A DNA stretch of 19,546 bases from CAIPFQ01 sp964641775. Lineage in GTDB: Bacteria; Chlamydiota; Chlamydiia; Chlamydiales; SM23-39. A model generated the notes under the pieces. It saw only the letters and a program-made list of their open reading frames with translations, did no database searches and was not told the origin of the DNA. The stretch lies in NCBI GenBank assembly GCA_964641775.1, contig CAZXLK010000015.1:1-19546 (forward strand). The letters are read 5' to 3'. Of this stretch, positions 12,854-19,546 are shown piece by piece (position 1 is the stretch's first letter; each line of letters begins with the position of its first letter). Made by a program: the position numbers and the translations under genes.

Positions 12854-14272
12854 TCAAACTCTTCTATTCGTCAACGATATCGAGAACACTAACAAGGAAA
12901 ACAACCATATTGGAATCAGCCATACTGCAAAGCACGGAATCAATAAAGGATAGTCCAGGAGCATGGGGGGATGGGAGACGAGATGAAGGAGAGTTTCGGT
13001 AAAAGAAGAGGTGCAAGAGAAAATCCATGATGCAATGGTTGGTATTAAACATTGCAGCGTCAAGGAGAGAAGGAGCAAAGAGATCGCAATCCCGACACAG
13101 AAGGGAAAAAAAAGATTATATATCAAACTCAGAATGGGAAATTGATGGAAATGATAGAGGAGAATGGGGAGGATTGCGGCATTTACAGAGAGAGTCAAGG
13201 CAAGACTTTGGCGCAAAAAAGAGCTGAAGAGGTAGGCCTGTTTAGAAAAAAAGGGGAGCTCTTTGGGATTTCTTTTGGGCAAAAGCCATCGGAGTTTTTC
13301 TTCAAAAAGGGGGTGAAGCAAAAGGATTCCTCCGGTGCTTGCAAAACTGAATTGAAAACCGAGATTTGAGATGATGTAGGGATTGAAGAATAATTCGACT
13401 GCCAAAGTAAATCCCAAAAGATTCAATGCGCTTGTTTGCCGGTTGATCAGCTTTGCAGTAAGATAAGCTGCACCTGTGAGCCAGCTTCTTTGCACGGCTG
13501 GAAATGGGCCAACAAAAAAATAATAGGTAGTCAATATTACAAGAAGGGACAAAAATTTCCAAAACCGGGGTAAAAATAAAGAGAGCCCGAACATGGCAAA
13601 AGCAATTAAGACTCCAAAATGAAAACCTGAAATGGATAAAAGATGCTGCAATCCAAGTTTTCCAAATTCAAATTTCAAAAGCCGATCTTCTACATCTCCT
13701 GTTGAAAGCGAGGCTAAAAACGGCCCTGCAACCGGGCACTTTTCCGACAAAAATTTTCGGTAACTCTCTTTGAATTCATACCGCTTTTGAGCAAGGCTTT
13801 TGCTATGATCGATTGGCTGCCACGCGTATGGCTTAAGATTGTAATGATAGGCATCCTTTTGATACAGATTGCCTCGAATGAAATAATCGCAATCTGCTAG
13901 ATGGGGCGGTGAGTTTCCTTGCGCATAAATATCGCATGGGACAGACCCATTTGCAGTATAAAATGTTCCCTTATACACAAAGCCTTTTCCAAATGGAGAT
14001 TGATGCGGCTGCAGCGATGCAATAGAGTAAATTCCAACTGCAGGCCCCGATTTCATTTTATTTGCATAGGTAAAATGGCAGAAAACAATGCCTAATATTA
14101 AGAGACTCAAAGCCGGCCATTTTTGTAAGAGAAGTAGATAAAAGCTCCAGAAAATGGGAAAGATCCAATTCCATGGCGTTTGCCAAAAAAGAGAGGCGCT
14201 GCTGCTGATCAGAAACGTTAAGGCAATAAGGAGGAAAGGATGTTGTCGCCAAAACAAAAGATGGGATGTCAT
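12854..14272 (-). CDS. comEC: ComEC/Rec2-family membrane channel, short form
   Basis: This 472-residue protein belongs to the ComEC/Rec2 family, which carries single-stranded DNA across the inner membrane during natural uptake. The N-terminal region has membrane segments and a DUF4131-like soluble part (about 75-150, YKGTFYTANG). The family hallmark GLQHLLSISGFHFGVLIAF is at 207-225, followed by about eight membrane segments, with GPFPAVQRSWLTG and NLGFQFSFASTGG as typical pieces. The C-terminal metallo-beta-lactamase nuclease domain of B. subtilis-type ComEC is absent; the protein ends after the last membrane segment. The same short form is, as I recall, found in Chlamydia. The 5' end is separated from the NADH dehydrogenase stop by about 100 bases filled by a hexamer array. 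tRNA-His follows directly. Confidence 0.88.
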   Translation of the reverse strand: MTSHLLFWRQHPFLLIALTFLISSSASLFWQTPWNWIFPIFWSFYLLLLQKWPALSLLILGIVFCHFTYANKMKSGPAVGIYSIASLQPHQSPFGKGFVYKGTFYTANGSVPCDIYAQGNSPPHLADCDYFIRGNLYQKDAYHYNLKPYAWQPIDHSKSLAQKRYEFKESYRKFLSEKCPVAGPFLASLSTGDVEDRLLKFEFGKLGLQHLLSISGFHFGVLIAFAMFGLSLFLPRFWKFLSLLVILTTYYFFVGPFPAVQRSWLTGAAYLTAKLINRQTSALNLLGFTLAVELFFNPYIISNLGFQFSFASTGGILLLHPLFEEKLRWLLPKRNPKELPFFSKQAYLFSSFLRQSLALTLSVNAAILPILLYHFHQFPILSLIYNLFFPFCVGIAISLLLLSLTLQCLIPTIASWIFSCTSSFTETLLHLVSHPPMLLDYPLLIPCFAVWLIPIWLFSLLVFSISLTNRRV

Positions 14273-14300
14273 CTAGGGGATTTTAATGGAATTGGGGATT

Positions 14301-14372
14301 TATCGGGCACGGTATCGGGCACGGTATCGGTATCGGTATCGGGCACGGTATCGGTATCGGTATCGGTATCGG
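14301..14372. repeat. Tandem array of 12 hexamers (TATCGG and GCACGG)
   Basis: Exactly 72 bases are made of two hexamers, A = TATCGG and B = GCACGG, in the order A B A B A A A B A A A A. There is no complementary arm. The array lies between the stop of the NADH dehydrogenase gene (14376) and the start of comEC (14272), on the 5' side of comEC. It belongs to the same CGG-cored hexamer family as 1789-1880. Confidence 0.95.
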
Positions 14373-14375
14373 GTT

Positions 14376-15653
14376 TTATTTATGGATATGGGGGAATTCT
14401 TCTTGAGATTCGGAGATTCGGTAAACAAGGCGGGCGCCTCTTTTGGGAGTAAAATATCCAAAGAGCCATTGCATGAGGACAACGATCCGATTGCGAAAGC
14501 CAATAAGATAAAGAATATGGATAAAGCACCAGGCAAGCCAGGCGATAAATCCGCTAAATTGGATCTTGCCAAACATTCCAATTGCCTTTGTTTTTCCAAC
14601 CGTTGCCATGGATCCTTTATCGAAATAAATAAAGGGGGGTCTATTTTCTTTTGCTAAATTTTTTCTTAAAATTTGCGCGACATAGCGCCCTTGCTGCACG
14701 GCAACAGGAGCAAGTCCGGGAAGTGGCTGCCCTTTTTTATCCATGGCGCAGGCAGAGTCCCCAATAACAAAAATTTCCGGGTGGTTGGGAATGGAGAGAT
14801 CGGCCTCGACGCAAACTCTTCCTTGCCGATCGAGGGGAACTCCTAATGATTTTAAAACAGGGGAGGCTTGATTTCCTGCTGCCCAAAGAATATTTTCCGT
14901 TGGGATTGTCGTATTTTCAAAAGTGACTCCTTCATGATCGATCTTGGTCACCCGTTTTCCTGGGATTACTTGTACCCCAAAATGCTCCAGATAACCTCTT
15001 GCTTTTTCAGAGAGTCTTTCCGGATAGACCGGAAGAATATGGGAAGAGCCTTCAATCAGATAGATTTTTGTTTTGGTGGTATCAATTCTTCGAAAATTTT
15101 TCAGCATTGTCTCATAGGCAATTTCTGCAATCGCGCCTGCCATTTCGACCCCTGTCGGACCGCCTCCGACAATGACGAAATTGAGATACCTTTTTGCCTC
15201 GGTGATGCTGTCGCACCTTTCTGCTTTTTCAAAAGAGACCAAAATCCTCTCTCGGATTTTGATCGCATCGCTTAACGTTTTTAGTCCCGGTGCAAATTGT
15301 TCCCAAGCATCATTGCCAAAATAGGAGTGGCGTGCTCCCAATGCAATAATTAAATATTCATAAAGGACTTGGTCTTTATTTTTTAAAATACAAACATGGT
15401 TGTCTTTATCAACCGCCTCAACTTCGCCCATCAAAACGGTGATATTGTCATAAGGGCTTAAAATTTCTCGAATCGGAACCGCAATATCGCTAGGCGAAAT
15501 CGCAGCGCTTGCAACCTGGTAAAGTAAAGGCTGGAAAAGATGATGATTGGTTTTATCGAGAAGCCAAACATCAAATTTACCGTTGCCAAGCGCCTTGGCA
15601 GCATTTAACCCGCCAAACCCGCCGCCGAGAATCAAAACCTTGGTGTGTCCCAT
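14376..15653 (-). CDS. ndh: Type II NADH dehydrogenase (NDH-2)
   Basis: This 425-residue flavoprotein passes electrons from NADH to membrane quinone without pumping protons. The FAD motif GGGFGG is at 10-15 (TKVLILGGGFGGLNAAKAL), the NADH motif VGGGPTGVEMAG at 162-173, the FAD-phosphate motif FVIGDSA at 295-301, and the quinone-site signature AVQQG at 318-322. A C-terminal hydrophobic region (about 366-400, FSGFIAWLAWCFIHILYLIGF) matches the membrane-anchoring tail of longer NDH-2 forms. No Shine-Dalgarno sequence is visible before the ATG; an ATT-rich run (AATAATAATA) precedes it. The gene is divergent from the SUKH-hprK operon. The 12-unit hexamer array begins right after its stop. Confidence 0.95.
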   Translation of the reverse strand: MGHTKVLILGGGFGGLNAAKALGNGKFDVWLLDKTNHHLFQPLLYQVASAAISPSDIAVPIREILSPYDNITVLMGEVEAVDKDNHVCILKNKDQVLYEYLIIALGARHSYFGNDAWEQFAPGLKTLSDAIKIRERILVSFEKAERCDSITEAKRYLNFVIVGGGPTGVEMAGAIAEIAYETMLKNFRRIDTTKTKIYLIEGSSHILPVYPERLSEKARGYLEHFGVQVIPGKRVTKIDHEGVTFENTTIPTENILWAAGNQASPVLKSLGVPLDRQGRVCVEADLSIPNHPEIFVIGDSACAMDKKGQPLPGLAPVAVQQGRYVAQILRKNLAKENRPPFIYFDKGSMATVGKTKAIGMFGKIQFSGFIAWLAWCFIHILYLIGFRNRIVVLMQWLFGYFTPKRGARLVYRISESQEEFPHIHK

Positions 15654-15680
15654 TATTATTATTAATATATCAAAAAAACC

Positions 15681-15709
15681 TTGGGAGGAAAGGATTATTT
15701 GATTAATCT
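15681..15709 (+). promoter_or_regulatory. Candidate promoter of the SUKH-hprK-ptsH-ptsI operon
   Basis: TTGGGA (15681-15686) and TAATCT (15704-15709) are spaced by 17 bases and lie 23 bases before the ATG at 15733, in the only gap ahead of the four overlapping genes. The boxes are moderate matches, so this is a suggestion. Confidence 0.3.
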
Positions 15710-15732
15710 AGTGGATAGGCCTTAGGCAAATA

Positions 15733-16521
15733 ATGAATGCGCTTGTCCGTCGCTTTTTATACGAAGAGTCTAATTTTGAAGAGGTTGTAGTATTAAGCGA
15801 AGGGCCTCCAAAAGATTGGAATGAAGTGGCAAATTTTTTCCCTAATTTTCCCAAGGGATGGTTTGAGCTGAGTAGAGTTGCATCCGAAGATCGGATTGAG
15901 TTCATTAGAATTTTCTGGGAGCAAACTCTCCCTTTTCAGCCTAAAGCGCATAGATCCATCTCCGACTTTTTTAATGCTTTGGATGATATTGGAGTTGTTT
16001 TATCGAAATCCAAAGATTCTTGGCAAGCCCAATTGGTATATAGCCTGAATGACAACAGCTCTTTTTTCCGCGGACTAGAGCCTGCAAGCGCAGAAGAAAT
16101 CGATGAATTGAAGCTCGAGCTTGAAGTTGCATGCCCAAGGGACTGGGTCGCCTTTACCAAAATCCATAATGGTTTTGGAAAGTTATCGGAAATCGATCTC
16201 ATTTTAGCCTCAGAAATTTCAGAAAAAAAGCGGAAATTAAGAGACATCATTCTCAATGCTACCGAGCAGGTAAAATCGGGAAAAGTTGTTGTCGACCCTG
16301 ACTCTTTAATCCCTTTTTTCGAGGCGTCGGGTTTGAGCTCATTTCAATGTTTTTACTCCGATTGGTACCCTGCAGATGAAATGGGAAATGTCTATTTTTC
16401 CGGAATCGATTATACTGTTTCGGATTTAACTCTTCGAGAAATGTGGAATGACAATGGCGCTTTCACAACGTTTTTGGAATGGCTTAGCAAATATTTAAGC
16501 GGGACGGAGATGTGTATTTAG
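15733..16521 (+). CDS. SUKH (SMI1/KNR4)-like protein ahead of HPr kinase
   Basis: This 262-residue soluble protein has a C-terminal half (about 115-260) that reads like the SUKH fold: ASAEEIDELKLELEVACPRDWVAFTKIHNGFG, then DSLIPFFEASGLSSFQCFY, a short strand GNVYFSG, and FTTFLEWLSKYL at the end. SUKH proteins are known as immunity proteins in toxin systems and as scaffold or regulatory proteins. The N-terminal half (about 1-110) is unfamiliar. There is no signal peptide or membrane segment. Its last 10 bases overlap hprK, so it is translated with the PTS genes, which argues for a role in HPr regulation rather than toxin immunity; no toxin gene is nearby. I recall an unnamed gene in a similar place in C. 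trachomatis. The family call is by eye and moderate. Confidence 0.65.
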   Translation: MNALVRRFLYEESNFEEVVVLSEGPPKDWNEVANFFPNFPKGWFELSRVASEDRIEFIRIFWEQTLPFQPKAHRSISDFFNALDDIGVVLSKSKDSWQAQLVYSLNDNSSFFRGLEPASAEEIDELKLELEVACPRDWVAFTKIHNGFGKLSEIDLILASEISEKKRKLRDIILNATEQVKSGKVVVDPDSLIPFFEASGLSSFQCFYSDWYPADEMGNVYFSGIDYTVSDLTLREMWNDNGAFTTFLEWLSKYLSGTEMCI

Positions 16522-17453
16522 TTCAACACTTTTATGAACAGCATGGCAAATCGTTAGGCCTTGAACTTATAGCCGGCATGGGCGGATTAAATCGGAGGAT
16601 CAATCGCGCAGAAGTGCAAAGGCCCGGTTTGAGTTTAGCCGGCTACATGAAAGGGTATGTAGCAAACCGCATTCTTGTCATCGGCAAACAAGAAATTGAA
16701 TATTTGAAAGATCTGGGTGATAGAGCCGAAGAGAGGCTGCAAGCGATTTTAAGTCCTCTTACTCCTGCAGTGATTCTTGCAAGAATCCGCCCTCCCAAAG
16801 AAATTGTAATACTTTGCGAAAAGAGAAAGATCCCTTTATTTCGCTCAACTCTACCAACCACAGATATTCTAAGCAGAATCACTGTTCTTTTAATTGAAGA
16901 ATTTAGTCCAAGTGTAACATTGCATGGAACGCTTGTGGAAGTCTTTGGCGTCGGCGTTTTGATCCAGGGAGAATCTTCAGTTGGCAAAAGCGAGGCGGCC
17001 CTTGGCCTCATAGAAAGGGGGCACCGGCTCATTTCCGATGATGTTGTTCGCGTAAAGAAAAAAGAAAATTCGTATCTCATTGGATCGGGTCCTGAGCTGA
17101 CTCGCCACTTGATGGAGATCCGAGGCATTGGGATCATCAATGTAGCCCATCTTTATGGAGCTGTTTGCGTGCGGCATGACAAAGGGATTGATCTCGTCGT
17201 CAAACTCGAAGAATGGGATGATCAACATTTTTACGACAGAGTAGGGCTCGATGAAAAATTCATCGACATTTTAGAAATTAGCATTCCCTATCATGTACTT
17301 CCTGTAAAACCCGGGCGCGATGTTGTTTTGCTTTTGGAAACAACTGCTTTAAATCACAGGCTCAAAGTGATGGGGTATAATTCTGCAAAAGAATTCAATG
17401 CGAAATGGCTTGAGGCAATTTCGAGACGGCAAAAGAAAAAGGTTTATTCATGA
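16512..17453 (+). CDS. hprK: HPr kinase/phosphorylase
   Basis: The 313-residue protein adds or removes phosphate on a serine of HPr using ATP or pyrophosphate. The N-terminal domain (about 1-130) has the family's EVQRPGLSLAGY at 34-45. The catalytic domain has the Walker A motif GESSVGKS at 153-160, the conserved His138 in LHGTLVEVFGVGVL, DDVVRV, the signature MEIRGIGIINVAHLYG at 201-216, and VKLEEWD at 230-236. The length is normal for the family. The start is GTG at 16512, inside the end of the previous gene; GGGA seven bases before it may be the ribosome site. It overlaps ptsH by 4 bases. Its target serine is visible in HPr (Ser48). HprK with no sugar permease nearby suggests a sensory rather than a transport PTS. 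Confidence 0.95.
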   Translation: MYLVQHFYEQHGKSLGLELIAGMGGLNRRINRAEVQRPGLSLAGYMKGYVANRILVIGKQEIEYLKDLGDRAEERLQAILSPLTPAVILARIRPPKEIVILCEKRKIPLFRSTLPTTDILSRITVLLIEEFSPSVTLHGTLVEVFGVGVLIQGESSVGKSEAALGLIERGHRLISDDVVRVKKKENSYLIGSGPELTRHLMEIRGIGIINVAHLYGAVCVRHDKGIDLVVKLEEWDDQHFYDRVGLDEKFIDILEISIPYHVLPVKPGRDVVLLLETTALNHRLKVMGYNSAKEFNAKWLEAISRRQKKKVYS

Positions 17454-17722
17454 TGAAAATTATTAAAAAAATAAAAGTTAAAAATCCTTTAGGACTTCAT
17501 ACCCGTCCTGCTGCATCGATTGTCAAGCTTTTACAGCCTCTAAAATCTGCTGTTACATTTACTTATAAAGATGAGACGATCAATGCGAGAAGTATCATGA
17601 GCATTTTGATGCTTGCAGCAAAAAAAAACTCCCAAATAACAATTACCGTAGATGGGATAGATGCGGAGCTTGTGATGCGAAGATTGGAAGCTGCTTTTGA
17701 TGAGGAATTTGGCGAAAAGTAA
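17450..17722 (+). CDS. ptsH: Phosphocarrier protein HPr
   Basis: The 90-residue protein carries phosphate from Enzyme I. The active site is His17 in NPLGLHTRPAA, and the regulatory site is Ser48 in INARSIMSILMLAA, the place HPr kinase modifies. Length and fold pattern fit the family. Two ATG codons in a row (17450 and 17453) follow AAAGG at 17438-17442; the true start could be either. It overlaps hprK by 4 bases and shares the TAATG junction with ptsI. Confidence 0.97.
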   Translation: MMKIIKKIKVKNPLGLHTRPAASIVKLLQPLKSAVTFTYKDETINARSIMSILMLAAKKNSQITITVDGIDAELVMRRLEAAFDEEFGEK

Positions 17723-19479
17723 TGAACGTTAAAGAAGAGCAGATTCTTCGCGGACTTCCCATTAGCAAGGGGATTGGAATTGGCTTTCCCATTTTTGTCT
17801 CTTCTTACGATGAAGATCCTGTCTTAACCGACATTTCTAAAAAAGATATTGAAAGAGAAATTGAAAGATACCGAAAAGCTCTTGAGAAAAGCCGAAAAGA
17901 TGTAGAAAAGCTCCAAAGAATTTCTCTTCGAGAAGGGACGCCTGAAATCGTGGCCATTTTAGAAACCCATTTGGAAATGATGCAAGATCCTTTCCTCACA
18001 TCGATGATCGAGGAAAAAATCCGGGAAAAAAAGCAAAAAATCGAGACGGTCTTTTTCCACCTCATTCAAGAATACAAAGAGCGCTTTAGCATCTTAAAAG
18101 ATCTTTATTTTGAAGAAAGGGTTCGAGATATCATCGATGTATCAAGGCGCATCCTCAATCATTTGCACCCCAAATCGCAAAACCGGATGGCCGAGATGCC
18201 TCATAATTCGGTCATTTTAGCTCATGAGCTTGTCCCAACAGATACGATTGAAGCAAGCTCTTCTGTCGTCAGCGCCTTTGTGACAACTGCCGGCGGCATC
18301 ACCTCACACGCTGCCATTATTGCGAGAGCAAAAGGGATTCCCTATGTTGCCAATGTAGATATCAAATCGTTAAAACGAAGTGATTTGGCAGCGATGATCG
18401 TCGATGGATCGCAAGGATTAGTGATCCTAAATCCTACCCGTCAAACCTTGAAAAAATACACGGAAGCTAAGCGCGAGACGCTGCAAGAATATAAATTTTT
18501 GAAAACGGAGAGCTATTTAAAAGGGGAGACGATCGATGGCTATGAGATCCGGATTTTTGCCAATTTGGAAAGTCCCGATGAAATCCATCAAGTTCAAAAA
18601 AACGGCTCTGCAGGAGTTGGGCTTTTCCGCTCCGAATATTTGATCTTTATACGTAAGCGCTTTCCGACGGAAGATGAGCACTTTGAAATCTATAAAAGTA
18701 TGGCGATAAGCCTTGATGGTAAACCCCTTGTCGTAAGAGTTTTCGATATTGGAGGAGATAAACTGCCCGATCTTTATCCGGAAGATCCCCATGCGGGGTT
18801 GTTTTCTACGGAATTAAATCCCTCTTTAGGCTGCCGGGCTATTCGATTTTTACTTCGCTACCCGGAAATTCTCAAAACCCAATTTCGAGCTCTTCTTCGG
18901 GCGAGCAGGTTTGGAGAAATCCATATCCTTCTTCCTATGGTCTCCGATTTATCCGAAGTGCGAAAAGTTCGTGAAATTCTGCAAAGCGTCCAAAAAGAGC
19001 TCCATCTTCAGGGAATCAAAATGGCCAAAGAGATTCCCTTAGGTTGCATGATCGAAGTGCCTTCGTCTGCTTTAATGGCCGACGCCCTTGCCCAAGAAGT
19101 CGATTTTCTTTCCATTGGAACCAACGATCTTGTCCAATACGTTTTGGCAGCTGACCGCAATAACCTCCACACTTCCGATCTTTATTTTGCCACCCATCCG
19201 AGCATTCTTCGCCTGATTCGCCTCGTTGTCCAATCGGCAAACGAAGCGAGAAAATCGGTTGTCCTTTGCGGCGAATGTGCTGCCGATCCTGCCATGATCC
19301 CCATTCTCATCGGCCTTGGCATCCGGGAATTTTCCGTAGCTGCCCGCCATATCCCCTTAGTCAAACACACCATCCGCAAATGGCGCCTTCTCGAAACCCT
19401 TCCCTTAGCCGAAGGGGCCCTCGAACAATCCTCCGCCCACGACCTCAAGCAATACCTAACCGCCGAAACCACAAGATAA
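17722..19479 (+). CDS. ptsI: Phosphoenolpyruvate-protein phosphotransferase (PTS Enzyme I)
   Basis: The 585-residue cytoplasmic enzyme takes phosphate from phosphoenolpyruvate and gives it to HPr. The phosphorylated His196 is in TTAGGITSHAAIIARA. The helical HPr-binding domain spans about 30-150. PEP-site motifs are GVGLFRSEYLIF (about 298-309) and VFDIGGDKLPD (about 340-350), followed by EVPSSALMADALAQEVDFLSIGTNDLVQYVLAADRNN, and the proton-donating Cys516 is in VLCGECAADP. The start (MNVKEEQILRGLPISKGIGIG) overlaps the ptsH stop by one base, a translational-coupling arrangement. No EII gene is in the window. The stop is followed by a repeat with CCACAGAG and CCGNNN hexamers. Confidence 0.97.
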   Translation: MNVKEEQILRGLPISKGIGIGFPIFVSSYDEDPVLTDISKKDIEREIERYRKALEKSRKDVEKLQRISLREGTPEIVAILETHLEMMQDPFLTSMIEEKIREKKQKIETVFFHLIQEYKERFSILKDLYFEERVRDIIDVSRRILNHLHPKSQNRMAEMPHNSVILAHELVPTDTIEASSSVVSAFVTTAGGITSHAAIIARAKGIPYVANVDIKSLKRSDLAAMIVDGSQGLVILNPTRQTLKKYTEAKRETLQEYKFLKTESYLKGETIDGYEIRIFANLESPDEIHQVQKNGSAGVGLFRSEYLIFIRKRFPTEDEHFEIYKSMAISLDGKPLVVRVFDIGGDKLPDLYPEDPHAGLFSTELNPSLGCRAIRFLLRYPEILKTQFRALLRASRFGEIHILLPMVSDLSEVRKVREILQSVQKELHLQGIKMAKEIPLGCMIEVPSSALMADALAQEVDFLSIGTNDLVQYVLAADRNNLHTSDLYFATHPSILRLIRLVVQSANEARKSVVLCGECAADPAMIPILIGLGIREFSVAARHIPLVKHTIRKWRLLETLPLAEGALEQSSAHDLKQYLTAETTR

Positions 19480-19500
19480 GAATATTACCAAGAGAGATAG

Positions 19501-19546
19501 ACACCACAGAGAAGAAGATTTTAGGTTCCGAGACCGATACCGTGCC
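19501..19546. repeat. Start of a composite repeat (CCACAGAG plus CCGNNN hexamers), cut by window edge
   Basis: ACACCACAGAGAAGAAGATTTT (19501-19522) resembles the CGCAGAGAAGAAGAATCTT segment in the large inverted repeat at 10395-10677, and it is followed by CCGAGA, CCGATA, CCGTGC (19528-19545), the hexamers of 1789-1880. It begins 21 bases after the ptsI stop and may be the left arm of a terminator hairpin that continues outside the window. Confidence 0.6.

Noticed and set aside
13052..13369. Plus-strand frames opposite comEC
   Set aside because: Antisense shadows of a conserved membrane protein, with no start signals of their own.
14301..14372. CRISPR array
   Set aside because: Units are six bases with no spacers; this is a simple tandem repeat.
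14286..14657. Plus-strand open frame beginning with Arg-Tyr repeats
   Set aside because: The RYRARYR pattern is the hexamer array read in one frame, followed by antisense of ndh.

Overview
The window looks like a chromosomal segment of an environmental chlamydia (Parachlamydia/Waddlia/Simkania-type relative). The reasons are an E1 alpha/beta fused 2-oxoacid dehydrogenase of the kind I recall in Chlamydia, a UPF0158 gene of chlamydial type, a YycJ metallohydrolase next to FtsK, and a ptsI-ptsH-comEC-E1 gene set that I remember (not checked) as clustered in Chlamydia trachomatis. Genes that Chlamydiaceae lack, as far as I recall (type II NADH dehydrogenase, a dCache class III cyclase, a glycoside hydrolase), point away from the pathogens. 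Base composition is moderate and evenly coding; I see no phage, transposase, CRISPR array or rRNA.

Layout. 1-579 (-): start of seryl-tRNA synthetase, cut by the window edge. 641-1765 (+): a UPF0158 gene split by one in-frame TAA. 1789-1880: hexamer-repeat hairpin. 1927-4002 (+): fused E1 alpha/beta dehydrogenase. 4003-4241: short palindromes. 4242-4598 (-): small unknown protein. 4690-5454 (+): YycJ-like hydrolase, meeting the next operon at a bidirectional terminator (5459-5527). 5526-10384 (-): overlapping uppP-ftsK-cyclase operon. 10395-10677: a large inverted repeat filling the only gap over 300 bases. 10694-12648 (-): small unknown protein followed by a glycoside hydrolase-like protein. 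12758-12832 (-): tRNA-His. 12854-14272 (-): ComEC. 14301-14372: 12-unit hexamer array. 14376-15653 (-): type II NADH dehydrogenase. 15733-19479 (+): SUKH-like protein, HPr kinase, HPr and Enzyme I in one overlapping operon. 19501-19546: start of another repeat.

How the genes fit together. Enzyme I passes phosphate from PEP to HPr His17, and HPr kinase can modify HPr Ser48. No sugar permease (EII) is present, so this part looks regulatory. UppP recycles the undecaprenyl carrier for envelope synthesis, FtsK moves DNA at division, and the membrane cyclase at the end of the operon may report an outside signal. The most distinctive non-coding theme is several families of short inverted or tandem repeats placed at gene ends. 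A palindrome shared between an intergenic gap and the linker of the fused dehydrogenase stands out. The strongest protein-level observations are the interrupted UPF0158 gene and the glycoside hydrolase domain attached to a helical Ser/Thr/Gln-rich N-terminal region without a Sec signal.
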